Shown in pieces: positions 46,341-56,056 of a stretch of DNA of 64,000 nt (positions are counted from its first letter, which is position 1; each line of letters begins with the position of its first letter). Under the pieces are notes generated by a model that made no database searches, was not told the origin of the DNA, and saw only the letters and a list, made by a program, of their open reading frames with translations. The stretch comes from Microbacterium telephonicum. Its GTDB lineage: Bacteria; Actinomycetota; Actinomycetes; Actinomycetales; Microbacteriaceae. A program made the position numbers and the translations under genes. The stretch lies in the NCBI RefSeq assembly GCF_003651225.1, contig NZ_RCDB01000003.1, forward strand, positions 623,259 through 687,258, in the 5' to 3' direction.

Positions 46341-47234
46341 ATGCGCGGCGGCTTCTCGACCGGCACGGGACGATCACGTATCGCCGCGATCGTCGCCGTC
46401 GTCGTGCTTGCAGCGATCGTGGGCGTGCTCGCGGTGTTCGCTCTGCAGAGCACGCGCGGCGGCGCACCCGCCGGCGAAACGATGAGCCCGGCGCCGACCT
46501 TCACGTTCGGCGACCGCACATCCCCGAACGCGAGTCCCACTCAGACATCAGCGCCCGCGACGGCCGCGGCCGACGAGCGTTTCCTGGCGATCGAAGGCGA
46601 CACGATGTGGCGGGCGACGGCCGGCCAGTGCGGCGGCGCCGCTCCCGTCGTCGAGATGTCGACGGATGCCGGTTCCACCTGGCGCAACCTCACCCCGGCC
46701 GACGCGCGGCAGGTGCTCGGACTCTCGACGTTCGACGGCAACGGCGAAGTGATCGCCGCCACCGGCGACACCTGCGAGCCCACCGCCCTGCGCACCTACA
46801 CGGCCGGAGTCGCATGGGAGTCGTACCCCGACGTGCTTGCCGGCTCGACGTACGCGAGTCCCGCCGACCCCGCCTCGATCATCGTCTCCGGCTCGCCCGT
46901 CGCCGCCCCGTGCGCCGAGCCCCGCAGCGTCCGCACAAGCCGCGGCGTCGTCGGCACCGTCTGCAACAACACCGCCTACGCCTACCTCGACAACACCTGG
47001 TCCGAGCTGACAACCGACGCCATCGCGCTTGACGCGGTCTCCGGCGCCGTCGTGGTGGCTCACACCTCCCCCGATTGCCTCACCGGGGTGACCGTCACCC
47101 GCTACACCGGCACTGAGCCGACGCCCGAGGGCTGCATCCCCGACGCCGCCCCCACAACTCCCGCCGCTCTGTCAGTGCTAGGCCCCGACACCGTCCTCTG
47201 GACCGCCGACGCCCTCCTCCGCCCCACCCCGTGA
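46341..47234 (+). CDS. Membrane-anchored exported protein with an Asp-box
   Basis: 297 residues starting six bases after the kinase stop. An N-terminal helix (IAAIVAVVVLAAIVGVLAVFAL, ~15-36) and a Ser/Thr/Pro spacer precede an extracytoplasmic domain. That domain has MSTDAGSTWRNLTP (Asp-box/BNR signature) and scattered cysteines (GQCGG, DTCEP, APCAEP, TVCNN, PDCLTG, EGCIP) suggesting disulphides. A beta-propeller is likely. Function unknown; being co-transcribed with the kinase suggests a role in assembly or secretion of polysaccharide B. Confidence 0.78.
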   Translation: MRGGFSTGTGRSRIAAIVAVVVLAAIVGVLAVFALQSTRGGAPAGETMSPAPTFTFGDRTSPNASPTQTSAPATAAADERFLAIEGDTMWRATAGQCGGAAPVVEMSTDAGSTWRNLTPADARQVLGLSTFDGNGEVIAATGDTCEPTALRTYTAGVAWESYPDVLAGSTYASPADPASIIVSGSPVAAPCAEPRSVRTSRGVVGTVCNNTAYAYLDNTWSELTTDAIALDAVSGAVVVAHTSPDCLTGVTVTRYTGTEPTPEGCIPDAAPTTPAALSVLGPDTVLWTADALLRPTP

Positions 47235-47244
47235 CCTCTCCGGT

Positions 47245-47395
47245 CGTTGAGCGAGCGAAGCGAGTCGAAACGCTCCCCGGTCGTTGAGCGAGCAAAGCGA
47301 GTCGAAACGCCCCGAGCCGCCCGCAACCGCGCCCACCCCACCCCGCCCCACCCCACCGGTGATTGAGTAGCCCGCGCCAGCGGGCGTATCGAAAT
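47245..47395. repeat. Cluster of dispersed repeats (two family-4 units and one GATTGAGTAG unit)
   Basis: 47245-47272 is identical to 41293-41320, and 47282-47309 differs by one base (AGCAAAGCG). 47361-47395 reads GATTGAGTAGCCCGCG, contains a GCCCGC-GCCA-GCGGGC hairpin and ends GTATCGAAAT, a related intergenic unit. They fill most of the 346-base gap 47235-47580. The rest of the gap holds a possible TATGAT -10 box near 47520, and a GGAGG lies just before the gene at 47581. Confidence 0.7.
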
Positions 47396-47580
47396 CCCCC
47401 GAACAGGCATCAGTCCGCGCGCAAGCACGCCCCACCGGCCAAGCAACCACCACCTCAAGGTCACCCCCAACACGTGGTTTCCAACGCCCCGCGCGTAACA
47501 CGCCCGCCACACCATGGAAGTATGATCCTCAAGGCCACCGCCACAGAGAAGTCGCGGTTCAGATCAAGACTGGAGGTGGA

Positions 47581-49089
47581 ATGACGGTGACTGCGCCCGT
47601 CGACGACGCCTCCCCGTCGACCTCCCCCACGCCGCTTCTCCCGAAGCCTGATGCGTGGCGCGGGCGATACGCGATGCGGCTTCGAGTAACCGACCTCCTC
47701 GTGCTGATCTGGGTTGTCTACGGCACGCAGATCATCTGGTTCGGCCTCGGACGTGTAGACGTGTCGGTGCGTGAAGACAGTCGCATCAACGAGTTCTCCT
47801 ACTGGCTCTTCTCAGCGATCCTGGTCGTCATCTGGATGGCAGCCCTCGCCCTCGTGGATTCTCGAAGTGATCGCGTCGTTGGCACCGGAACGACCGAATA
47901 CACCCGCGTCGTCCGCGCGAGCTTCGGCGTGTTCGGTGGCATCGCCATCGTCGCCTTTCTGACTCGAGTCGACGTCGCGCGAGGCTATCTGGTCATCGCG
48001 CTACCCGCGGGTGTACTGCTACTCGTCTTCACGCGATGGCTTTGGCGTCAGTGGCTAGTCGCGCAGCGCCAAATGGGCCGCTACTCGGCGCAGGTTCTCC
48101 TGGTCGGGTCGCGCCAGTCAGTGGCGCACATCGCTAACGAACTGGGCCGAACCCCCACCGCCGGCTACCACGTCGTCGGCGCTTGCGTGCCGAGCGGTCG
48201 GGTGGCCGAGATGATCCCGGGCACCGACATCCCGATCATGGGTAACGTCAACGCGATCGACCGCGCCATCGCGATCACCGGCGCCGACACGATCGCCGTG
48301 ACGAGCACCGACGATCTGCCTCCGAACAAAGTCAAGGAGATCTCGTGGTCGCTCGAGGGTGGCCAGCAGCACCTCGTGCTCGCCCCGAGCATCACCGATA
48401 TCGCCGGCCCGCGCATACACACGCGCCCCGTGTCGGGTTTGCCCCTGATTCATGTCGAGACCCCGCGCTTCACCTCGGGCCAGCGCTTCTCGAAGCGGAT
48501 GATGGACCTGACGATCGCGGGCGTCGGGGTGGTCATCATCAGCCCATTGCTACTCGTGCTGGCGTTGGTCGTCCGGCTTTCCAGCCCTGGGCCTGTGATC
48601 TTCCGCCAGTCGCGCGTGGGCCACCACGGACAGGAGTTTGAGATGCTCAAATTCCGCTCCATGGTCGTCGACGCCGAGGACCGCTTAGCCGACCTCAAAG
48701 CAGGATTGGCGCAGGATGCCGGCAACGAGGTCCTTTTCAAGATGACCAACGATCCGCGCGTCACTCGCGTCGGGCGCTTCATGCGCCGTTACAGCCTCGA
48801 TGAGCTGCCCCAATTGTTCAACGTTCTCGGCGGCTCGATGAGCCTCGTTGGTCCGCGCCCTCCGCTCGTGAGCGAGGTCGCCTCGTATGCAGAGCACGTT
48901 CACCGCCGATTCCTTGCGAAGCCCGGCATTACGGGCGCCTGGCAAGTTGGCGGCCGCTCCACGCTGTCTTGGGAGGACTCCGTGCGCCTTGACCTCGGCT
49001 ACGTCGAGAACTGGTCGCTCGTCGGAGACGTCGTCATCCTGCTGCGCACCGCCAAAGCCACTCTCGCCCCTAACGGAACCTCGCTCTAG
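47581..49089 (+). CDS. Undecaprenyl-phosphate glycosyl-1-phosphate transferase (second copy, cluster B)
   Basis: 502 residues from ATG 47581, with GGAGG eight bases upstream. Five N-terminal membrane helices (to ~residue 155), a nucleotide-binding-like middle region with [20 protein letters not shown], and a sugar-transferase domain: [71 protein letters not shown] and [13 protein letters not shown]. It starts lipid-linked synthesis for cluster B. It is a clear paralogue of the 6139-7605 protein (shared [20 protein letters not shown] segment). Confidence 0.93.
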   Translation: MTVTAPVDDASPSTSPTPLLPKPDAWRGRYAMRLRVTDLLVLIWVVYGTQIIWFGLGRVDVSVREDSRINEFSYWLFSAILVVIWMAALALVDSRSDRVVGTGTTEYTRVVRASFGVFGGIAIVAFLTRVDVARGYLVIALPAGVLLLVFTRWLWRQWLVAQRQMGRYSAQVLLVGSRQSVAHIANELGRTPTAGYHVVGACVPSGRVAEMIPGTDIPIMGNVNAIDRAIAITGADTIAVTSTDDLPPNKVKEISWSLEGGQQHLVLAPSITDIAGPRIHTRPVSGLPLIHVETPRFTSGQRFSKRMMDLTIAGVGVVIISPLLLVLALVVRLSSPGPVIFRQSRVGHHGQEFEMLKFRSMVVDAEDRLADLKAGLAQDAGNEVLFKMTNDPRVTRVGRFMRRYSLDELPQLFNVLGGSMSLVGPRPPLVSEVASYAEHVHRRFLAKPGITGAWQVGGRSTLSWEDSVRLDLGYVENWSLVGDVVILLRTAKATLAPNGTSL

Positions 49090-49117
49090 CTCGCCCCTAA
49101 CATCCGGAACAGATTTC

Positions 49118-50239
49118 GTGCCTTCAGTTGCAATCATCGGAACTCGCGGTTACCCCAGTTATTACGGCGGGTTTGAGACTGCGGTCCGCAAGCTCGCCCC
49201 CTATCTCGTCGAGCAGGGTTGGGACGTCACCGTCTATAGCCGCCCTGCGGGCACGCGGGCCGACGACCCGGGACGCGACCCCCGCGTCCGGGTGATCGAG
49301 ACGAGGGGCCTCGAGAAGAAGTCGCTGAGCACCTTGACCTATGGTCTCACCGCCGCTCTTCACGCCGCGAAGGAGAAGCCGGACGTGGCGCTCGTCATGA
49401 ACGTGGCGAACGGGTTCTGGCTGCCGATCCTCAAGCGCGCCGGCATTCCCACTTTGGTGAATGTCGACGGCATCGAGTGGGACCGCGCCAAGTGGGGACG
49501 GTTCGCGAAGTGGGTCTTCCATCAAGGCGGCAAGTGGACCGCCAAGTACGGAACACGCATGGTGTACGACTCGCACGAAATCGCACGTCGCTGGAAAGAC
49601 GAGTTCGGTCTCGACGGCGAGTACATCCCGTATGGAGGCGATCCCGTGGATCAGGATCTCCCGGTCGAGCCCGGCCTGACGCACCGCGGTTACGCGCTGG
49701 TCGTAGCTCGATTCGTTCCCGAGAATTCCATCCCCGAGTTCCTCGAGGCGGCACCGCACATCGCTGAGCACACCGAGGTCGTGATCGTCGGCTCGTCGGG
49801 CTACGGCGGGGAACTCGATGATCACGCGCGAGCCCTGGCTGCGACCAATCCACGCATACACTGGCTGGGGCACGTCAGCGACGACCGCCGTCTCTTCAGC
49901 CTGTGGCAGCACTGCGCCGTCTACTTCCACGGTCACACCGTCGGCGGAACGAATCCCGCTCTCGTGCAGGCGATGGCTCTGGGCGCCCCGGTCGTCGCCC
50001 GCGACACCCCGTATAATCGCGAGGTCACGGGCGCAACCGGAGCGTTCACCGACGGGGCAATCGGCGACATAGTCGCGACAGTGAGCCGTCTCGCAGCGTC
50101 ACGGGACGTCGAGGATGCGAGCAGCGCCTTGAAGCAGCGCGCTCGCGAGTCCTTCTCTTGGGAAGCGGTCAACGCACGCTACCTAGAATCGCTTCGATAT
50201 GTGTCATCCGAGCGCGGAGTGGACCTTGCCGACGCATGA
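49118..50239 (+). CDS. Glycosyltransferase with DUF1972 N-terminal domain (rhamnosyltransferase-like)
   Basis: 373 residues from GTG 49118 (VPSVAIIGTRGYPSYYGGFETAVRKLAPYL), with a weak GGAACAG site 7-8 bases upstream. The GTRGxPxxYGGFE motif defines DUF1972, found in Cps2T/RgpA-type beta-1,4-rhamnosyltransferases. The GT-B C-terminal half shows YALVVARFVPENSIPEFLEAA, VVIVGSSGYGGE, WLGHVSDDR and HGHTVGGTNPALVQAMALGAPVVARD. It probably adds the second sugar in cluster B. Confidence 0.9.
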   Translation: MPSVAIIGTRGYPSYYGGFETAVRKLAPYLVEQGWDVTVYSRPAGTRADDPGRDPRVRVIETRGLEKKSLSTLTYGLTAALHAAKEKPDVALVMNVANGFWLPILKRAGIPTLVNVDGIEWDRAKWGRFAKWVFHQGGKWTAKYGTRMVYDSHEIARRWKDEFGLDGEYIPYGGDPVDQDLPVEPGLTHRGYALVVARFVPENSIPEFLEAAPHIAEHTEVVIVGSSGYGGELDDHARALAATNPRIHWLGHVSDDRRLFSLWQHCAVYFHGHTVGGTNPALVQAMALGAPVVARDTPYNREVTGATGAFTDGAIGDIVATVSRLAASRDVEDASSALKQRARESFSWEAVNARYLESLRYVSSERGVDLADA

Positions 50240-50270
50240 TCGTTCTGACACTCACTCCCACCGTCGCGAC

Positions 50271-51134
50271 GTGAGCTATGGCGCAGTCATCCTGTACTAC
50301 CGGCTCGGGGCGGAGGTGTTCGAGACCGTCAGCACACTCTTGGCGCAGTCACGTCCTCCCATCGCCATCGTGATCGTCGACAACAATTCCGATGATGGCG
50401 TATTGCAGGCGATGTCGGGAGAATACGACGGCGTGGTCAAGGTCTTGAATCTCTCGACCAATGTCGGCTACTCCAGAGGCATGGCTGCTGGCGTCGAGTC
50501 GCTGCCCCGAGGTTTGGAGTACTGCCTCCTGATGACCCACGAGGTGCGACTCGCCGAGCAATGCGTGGAGCGGATGCTGGACGCGATGGTCGCAGATACC
50601 AGCATCGCTCAGACCGGACCATTGGTCTCTTCACCAAACGGGGAAGTGTGGTCAGCGGGAGGAAGACTCGATTGGCGCGGTCGCGCGCTCCACCGGGTCG
50701 TCCGCCCCGGCAATGAACTTGTCAATGCCGACTGGCTCGAAGGATGTTGCACCATGGTGCGCCGTGATGCGATCAACGATGTTTTCGATGACCGATTCTT
50801 CTTGTACTGGGACGATGTCGACATATCGCTCCAACTATCCATGAAGGGGACGATCCGAGTCGTGTCAACCGCGCACGCCGAACAAAAAACCCTTTCCGCA
50901 CCGATCTACTTTGCGGTGCGCAATCGCATTCTCTTGTGGCGCAAGTACGGTCGCGGCGCGAAGGTATTCATGGCCAGCGTCGAAGGAGCGGTGAAGATAC
51001 TGTTGGATACCGCAAGAGGGAGGCGCGACCAGAGAGTCGCGCGTCTCGCCGGGCTACGAGACGGCTTCAACGGCGCGTTGCGCCTTGAGTACTCAAGCAC
51101 GCGCGAGCATGATCTTGCGAGTAGTCCCCGATGA
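50271..51134 (+). CDS. Glycosyltransferase family 2
   Basis: 287 residues if translation starts at GTG 50271 (VSYGAVILYYRLGAEVFETVSTL), where the GT2 fold begins. An ATG at 50199 gives 24 extra poorly conserved residues and would overlap the previous gene by 41 bases. Motifs: AIVIVDNNSDDG, LNLSTNVGYSRGMAAGVESL, LLMTHEVRL in the DXD position, LEGCCTMVRRDAIN and FFLYWDDVDISLQL. Cytoplasmic; adds a sugar in cluster B. Confidence 0.87.
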   Translation: MSYGAVILYYRLGAEVFETVSTLLAQSRPPIAIVIVDNNSDDGVLQAMSGEYDGVVKVLNLSTNVGYSRGMAAGVESLPRGLEYCLLMTHEVRLAEQCVERMLDAMVADTSIAQTGPLVSSPNGEVWSAGGRLDWRGRALHRVVRPGNELVNADWLEGCCTMVRRDAINDVFDDRFFLYWDDVDISLQLSMKGTIRVVSTAHAEQKTLSAPIYFAVRNRILLWRKYGRGAKVFMASVEGAVKILLDTARGRRDQRVARLAGLRDGFNGALRLEYSSTREHDLASSPR

Positions 51135-51230
51135 CATGGCCCGACTGACCGAAGTTATGCGACCCATGCCTCGCGAATATGACACGTGATACCCGAATAG
51201 CGCCGATACGAGCACACACATGAGGCTAAG

Positions 51231-52190
51231 TTGAACCAGACGACAGACGCAGTTCTGATCAATCCTCTCGGCGCCGCCCTCGCCCATTATCAGGAGGAGT
51301 TGCGCCAGACGCTCATGCGGTACGGCGCTTCGGTGACGAGCACCGCATTCCTCGAGCCGTCTGCCAGCGGGGCCTCACGCATTAGGTGGGTACGTGAGTA
51401 CATCGCTCACCTGCGGCGCGCCCGACGTATGGGGGCTGGCTGTGTGGTGATCCTGTGGCCTGTGCTTGGGTATCTGGACTTTATCGTCCTGCGGTTCCTG
51501 CGCCTTGCCAACGCGAGCGTCGTGATCCATGACCCGACTCCACTTGTTCGTGCGGTGGGTTATGGTGCATGGGCACGGGCTTTCGCAAGAGTACTTGGAC
51601 GAGGGTCGGCAATCACTCACAGCCAAATCGCCCGCGAGGAAGTTGTGGCTCATCTTGGCGAGAGCCGTACACGGCTGATCCACCACCCCATACTCTCAAT
51701 TGACGGACGCGTCAGTGCGGAAAGGGAGCCTCGCGTCGTGCGCGTCTTGGGCCAGTACAAGCCCTCACGGAACGTGGAAGCGCTGGAGTCGATCGCAGCG
51801 GACGACCGCATAAGTGGCCATTCGTTTGAAATTGTGGGTCGAGGCTGGCCGCTCGTTCGCGGCTGGAAAGTAACACCAGAGTTCGTAGCCGAGCAAGAGT
51901 TGGATCACCTCATTAGCGACAGTGCGGCAATCGTGATCCCATATACCCGTTTCTACCAGAGCGGAATAGCCGTCAGAGCCATCGAACTTGGGCGGCCCGT
52001 GGTCGGCCCTCGACGCTCGAGTCTCGCAGCACTTTTCGGCGTAGACGCTATTTGCCTCGTGGATGAGGATTGGGGGAAAGGAATCGCCAATGCGTTGAGC
52101 ATTACAGAGGAACAACTGTCGACTGTACGCGTCAACTACACAGCATTGGTCGACTCGACAACCCGTCGATATTTTGAGACCGAAAACTAG
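51231..52190 (+). CDS. Glycosyltransferase (GT-B type)
   Basis: 319 residues from TTG 51231 (LNQTTDAVLINPLGAALAHYQEELRQTL). A GT-B-like layout: SVVIHDPTPLVRAVGYG and ITHSQIAREEVVAHLGESRTRLIHHPI in the N-terminal half, then RVLGQYKPSRNVEALESIA, FEIVGRGW and IVIPYTRFYQSGIAVRAIELGRPVVGPR with the donor-binding loop. Third-position GC is visibly lower than in the flanking genes from here to about 55400, suggesting separate origin. Confidence 0.78.
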   Translation: MNQTTDAVLINPLGAALAHYQEELRQTLMRYGASVTSTAFLEPSASGASRIRWVREYIAHLRRARRMGAGCVVILWPVLGYLDFIVLRFLRLANASVVIHDPTPLVRAVGYGAWARAFARVLGRGSAITHSQIAREEVVAHLGESRTRLIHHPILSIDGRVSAEREPRVVRVLGQYKPSRNVEALESIAADDRISGHSFEIVGRGWPLVRGWKVTPEFVAEQELDHLISDSAAIVIPYTRFYQSGIAVRAIELGRPVVGPRRSSLAALFGVDAICLVDEDWGKGIANALSITEEQLSTVRVNYTALVDSTTRRYFETEN

Positions 52191-52233
52191 CCACGCCCCG
52201 CACCGTCGAATACGGAATACATTCGCTCTAGCA

Positions 52234-53238
52234 ATGACAGCAATAACACCAAACCCGGCCCGCCGCAGTGTGGGCATACACTACGGCAAGAGCTTGTCGG
52301 TAGATGCCTGGTCGCAGCAGTGGCAGGATGGCAAGGTCCCTGGACGGTGGCCGTACGGCCTCGACAAGCTTACAGATCATGGGTTAGTTGTCTCCGACGC
52401 ATCTAGCGGCCCCCGCACTGACATCAAACTAGGTTTCGATGAGGGGGTTGCCCGGGAAGTAGCGCGAGGTCGGCAACGATCGGTATGCGGGACTATCTGG
52501 ATTACCGACCAACTTATGGCGCGTCGCCCTTCGACTCGCGTACGAGCGCGGCGCGCCGTTCTCGCTCACTCTCTGCGCCGCATGGATCGGATTCTGACAT
52601 TCAGTTCTGCGACACCTCGCTTGTTGTCACAACTGCTTGAGATCCCATGTGAACGGATTAAGTACGTGCCCCTGGGCATAGATACGGAGTATTATGCCCA
52701 GACGCCCTACCCGGATTCTCGCCTAGTCTTAAGTGTTGGGAACGATCAGGCACGAGATAGTCGCACGTTGTATGGTTCGTTTGAAGAACTACTTTCGATG
52801 GACCCATCTATAGAAATCGTCGTACAAACCAAGGATCCGCAACTACCACCCCGTGGGGTGACAAAGGTGACGCGCTTTAGCGATCACTCCGAATTGAGAA
52901 ACTACTATCAGCGCGCCGCTGTCATCGTAGTCGCCTCTCGGCCAAACTTGTACACGTCTGGTTCGACGGTCGCACTCGAAGCACAAGCGATTGGCCGTCC
53001 GGTTGTGATTTCTGATACCCCCGGAATGTCAGACTACGTTCACGACCGGGAGACGGGCGTTCTCACACCTCCGGAAGACGCAATGGCCATGGCCAGCGCA
53101 GTGAAGAGTCTTCTCGATGCCCCTGAGAAGGCTGCGGACATGGGACTGAGCGGCGCGCGAGCAGTACGCGCCGGCAACGCGAGTGAGCAAATGATCGGCC
53201 AGATTGCCGAGATTCTCCACGGTCTGCCACCTAGATAG
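52234..53238 (+). CDS. Glycosyltransferase family 4 (GT-B)
   Basis: 334 residues from ATG 52234 (MTAITPNPARRSVGIHYGKSL); a TTG at 52174 gives 20 more residues overlapping the preceding gene. Motifs: RMDRILTFSSATPRLLSQLLEI, YVPLGIDTEYYAQ, LVLSVGNDQARDSRTLYGSF and STVALEAQAIGRPVVISDTPGMSDYVHDRETGVLTPP, a standard GT4 E-x7-E-type region. Low GC and AT-rich codons are unlike cluster A. Last plus-strand gene before three convergent minus-strand genes. Confidence 0.87.
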   Translation: MTAITPNPARRSVGIHYGKSLSVDAWSQQWQDGKVPGRWPYGLDKLTDHGLVVSDASSGPRTDIKLGFDEGVAREVARGRQRSVCGTIWITDQLMARRPSTRVRARRAVLAHSLRRMDRILTFSSATPRLLSQLLEIPCERIKYVPLGIDTEYYAQTPYPDSRLVLSVGNDQARDSRTLYGSFEELLSMDPSIEIVVQTKDPQLPPRGVTKVTRFSDHSELRNYYQRAAVIVVASRPNLYTSGSTVALEAQAIGRPVVISDTPGMSDYVHDRETGVLTPPEDAMAMASAVKSLLDAPEKAADMGLSGARAVRAGNASEQMIGQIAEILHGLPPR

Positions 53239-53263
53239 ACTTCAGCCGTATTTGCCCCATCGA

Positions 53264-54085
53264 TCACGACGCCGCTCTCGCCCATTTCCATCGTTGTGCG
53301 CGTCCGCGAACGCGGATATAGAGCTTGCTGGCAATTAGCGAATCCCACAGCTTCATTCCAAGCCTGTACCTATACCCATGCCCATACAACAGCTCACGCT
53401 TCTTCGGCAAGACGTCGGCTCGGAGCCAGGTGTGAATCTCGGACTCGCCATTGACGAGGCGCATTGGCGAGACGGTCACCCCAGAGACATGCAACGCATA
53501 GTTCACCGAGAGCTGATCTCGTCGGGAATGTAAGAAGACCAGATCTCGCCATATCTGCATCGCTCTACTGACATCCTCAGTGTCGCGGCGAATCAAGATG
53601 GCCGTCCAAAATGGGATCTGCGCCAAGACATCTGGTGTTGCGCGTTCGAGAAAGTACCTTTGCTCTCGCACCCGCCACGGGTGGTCGATGCCAGCCGCGA
53701 GCACTTCCCGGAACTCATCGTCGACTGACGCCCGGTGATCATGTATCGGCAATGCAATGTCGGCATCGCCGAGAAATCGCTCGACTATCAACTCCGGAAT
53801 CACACGCAGAACTACTCGGTTATCAATCCATATCGATACCCGCGCCCCCAATTCTCGGTACCCCGCGATCTTCGCGCTTCGCGCCATGCGGGTCGGATCC
53901 CAACTCACCGTTGATTCAACGAGCCGAACCTCCCAAGTGTCGCTGCGCAGCGAAGGGTCGTCCGTAAAGCAAATGAATCTGGCGGCCGACAACATTGCTG
54001 TCGGCTGCTCAACGAGGGTCTCGTATGACCCGAAAAGCGCGGTATAGACCACCAGGTCACTAGCTTCGTCGTTCATCCTGATCAT
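53264..54085 (-). CDS. DUF616 (TOD1/MUCI70)-like glycosyltransferase
   Basis: 273 residues from ATG 54085 (MIRMNDEASDL), chosen for the AGGAACGG site eight bases upstream; ATG 54076 is also possible. The protein reads VVYTALFGSYETLVEQP, ICFTDDPSLRSDTWEVRLVES, SAKIAGYRELGARVSIWIDNRV and LPIHDHRASVDDEF. These features fit DUF616-type glycosyltransferases. Probably transfers a sugar in cluster B. It starts 19 bases after the flippase gene on the same strand, in a low-GC stretch. Confidence 0.8.
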   Translation of the reverse strand: MIRMNDEASDLVVYTALFGSYETLVEQPTAMLSAARFICFTDDPSLRSDTWEVRLVESTVSWDPTRMARSAKIAGYRELGARVSIWIDNRVVLRVIPELIVERFLGDADIALPIHDHRASVDDEFREVLAAGIDHPWRVREQRYFLERATPDVLAQIPFWTAILIRRDTEDVSRAMQIWRDLVFLHSRRDQLSVNYALHVSGVTVSPMRLVNGESEIHTWLRADVLPKKRELLYGHGYRYRLGMKLWDSLIASKLYIRVRGRAQRWKWARAAS

Positions 54086-54104
54086 CCGTTCCTGAGCTAC
54101 ACAT

Positions 54105-55358
54105 CTAGGCGGCGGGGCGCGCACGGCCCTCGCGCCGCACGCCACGTAGAACCTGAATGGAGGAGAGTCCGTTCACGGCCGCGCTGACGAACTCGCTGGC
54201 GGCAACCGCTAACCCGATTCCCGACACACCGAAAGCCGAGTAGAACGGCCAGATCCCACCGAGCCCAACCGTAAGAGCGAGCGCGGTCGCGACTAGGGGG
54301 AGCCTACGTCGACCGTGAGGAATCAGAACGTTTCTCACAAGCGGGGTCGTGATCGAAGCGAACAGAAATGCAACTCCGAAGGCGATGCTAGTCGAATACT
54401 CAACCCGGAGTTCGCTGCCGAACAGCAAGTGGGTCGCCCAAGGGGTGAGAACAGCGAGCATCGAGCCTCCGACGATGCCCCAGCCGATGTGGAAACTGAT
54501 CGCGAACATCTGTCGACGATACGTCTCCGCCGATAACACCCAGCCTTGCAACGTGTTGCCTAGAGCGACGATCGTGAATCGTGAGGCCTTATATAGTTTG
54601 TCACCGGCTACGTACGGCGCCAACGCGCCATTGGTCGCAAGCGCAGAAGCTACTGGTATGGTCAACTGCCCGTACGCCGCACCCAAGATGTTTGAGGCCG
54701 CAATCGGCATGTTGGACCTGAGATTGCGCAGCCCGGACTTAAGCGAAACGGTCATCCCCGAAGAACGTGGAGTTTCGAGATGTATCATCAGCAGATAGGC
54801 AATTGCTGCGGCAACTAACTGGGTTAGCGGATACCAAATGATGTCCCGTGTGAGCAATATTGCCCCAACCCCGACAACGATACCGAACGCGCGGGGCCCG
54901 GTCTCGTAAAGTGCAAGTTTTGCGGGCCGTCGCATGGCGATGAAGTACCAGTCGGGCGTGAAACCGTAGCTCGCCATTGCGAGGTTCGCGAGAACGGCGA
55001 TCAAGAGAAAGTCGGGTGGAGTGATCATCGCGACCACGACGAACGAAATCGGCAAGGCAACCGAGGCAACAATCGCCCGCTCAAGTACGCTTTGTCGATA
55101 GAGGAGCGCTCGTGCAGCTTTTCCGCTGCGCCGATAGTATTCACTGGGCCCGGCAGTCCACCAGCCAAACAAGATGACAGCCGCGGTAAGCGAACCGATT
55201 GCTTGCGCTGACGCTAGGTGCACCCACTCGGCCGCGCCGACCATTCGCGCGATCACTGGCAGCGCGATGAAAGGCGCCGCAAATCCCACTAGTTGAATCG
55301 CAGTGAACCCGCCGAGAGACCTGGCCAGCGCCGAAAACGAACTCGTTCTAGCGCGCAT
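54105..55358 (-). CDS. Polysaccharide flippase (Wzx-like, second copy)
   Basis: 417 residues from ATG 55358 (MRARTSSFSALARSLGGFTAIQLVGFAAPFIALPVIARMVG). Twelve or so hydrophobic helices; the first helices with PVIARMVGAAEWVHLASAQAIGSL and the loop YGFTPDWYFIAMRRPAKLALYE are typical of Wzx/RfbX. It moves lipid-linked cluster B units across the membrane. It lies between the DUF616 gene and a hexapeptide acetyltransferase on the minus strand. Confidence 0.88.
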   Translation of the reverse strand: MRARTSSFSALARSLGGFTAIQLVGFAAPFIALPVIARMVGAAEWVHLASAQAIGSLTAAVILFGWWTAGPSEYYRRSGKAARALLYRQSVLERAIVASVALPISFVVVAMITPPDFLLIAVLANLAMASYGFTPDWYFIAMRRPAKLALYETGPRAFGIVVGVGAILLTRDIIWYPLTQLVAAAIAYLLMIHLETPRSSGMTVSLKSGLRNLRSNMPIAASNILGAAYGQLTIPVASALATNGALAPYVAGDKLYKASRFTIVALGNTLQGWVLSAETYRRQMFAISFHIGWGIVGGSMLAVLTPWATHLLFGSELRVEYSTSIAFGVAFLFASITTPLVRNVLIPHGRRRLPLVATALALTVGLGGIWPFYSAFGVSGIGLAVAASEFVSAAVNGLSSIQVLRGVRREGRARPAA

Positions 55359-55409
55359 GATCAACGAAATTCTTCCTTCAACCATTCCAAGGTGTCGCGC
55401 AGGCAATCA

Positions 55410-55967
55410 TCAGGATCCGCGTTGGCCGTACTGAGCGAGGAGGTGCGACCTCCACCGATCCCCGTATTCCCCAACCGGCCAAAACGTGGCCTTCCGCGTC
55501 GCCCCCTCCCGATACTCTTCGAGCGACTTGAGACGCCGGGCGGGCACGCCTGCCCACACCTCGTTCGATGGGATGTTTCGCGTGACGATACTGCCAGCGC
55601 CGACAACCACATCGTCACCGATCTCGACACCTGGCATGATCATCGCGCCTACGCCGATGAATACACGATCGCCGACCCGGATTGGCGCGTATACGTGAAG
55701 ATCAGGGATCTCCGTCCTAAACACCCGAACCCCGCCGTCGTGGGTGAGGAAACGCACGCCGTCTGCGATCGTGACATCCGAGCCGAGCGAAATCAGAAAT
55801 GGTTCTGACCCGAAATTCACGTCGCCAGTCAACCTGACTCGCTGGCCTCTGATGACCCCAGGATAGAACGCAATACGATCCAGCTCCCCTGCGCGCGACA
55901 TCCGAAAACGGCGAATCTGCGCCCTGGCGCGGTTCAGTACTCCACGAACGAATCTCACACGGGCCAA
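55410..55967 (-). CDS. Hexapeptide (left-handed beta-helix) acyltransferase
   Basis: 185 residues from a TTG at 55967 (a GTG three codons in is also possible). Repeats include SLGSDVTIADGVRFLTHDGGVRVF, PIRVGDRVFIGVGAMIMPGVEIGDDVVVGAGSIVTRNIPSNEVWAGVPARRLKSLEEY, matching the VatD/maltose O-acetyltransferase group. It would O-acetylate a sugar in cluster B. Its start lies 41 bases from the IS3-type insertion, so its native promoter may have been removed. Confidence 0.85.
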   Translation of the reverse strand: MARVRFVRGVLNRARAQIRRFRMSRAGELDRIAFYPGVIRGQRVRLTGDVNFGSEPFLISLGSDVTIADGVRFLTHDGGVRVFRTEIPDLHVYAPIRVGDRVFIGVGAMIMPGVEIGDDVVVGAGSIVTRNIPSNEVWAGVPARRLKSLEEYREGATRKATFWPVGEYGDRWRSHLLAQYGQRGS

Positions 55968-56056
55968 TTTAGCGGAGCGTCGCCACCGGCTTGGCGCGTT
56001 CGAACGCGTGAATCGGCCTGACTTTCGTTCCGTTCTTCAAGTAAGGATGGAACTCG

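Noticed and set aside
50199..50270. ATG 50199 as the start of the GT2 gene
   Set aside because: It would add 24 residues with no GT2 similarity and overlap the previous gene by 41 bases; GTG 50271 matches the fold start.
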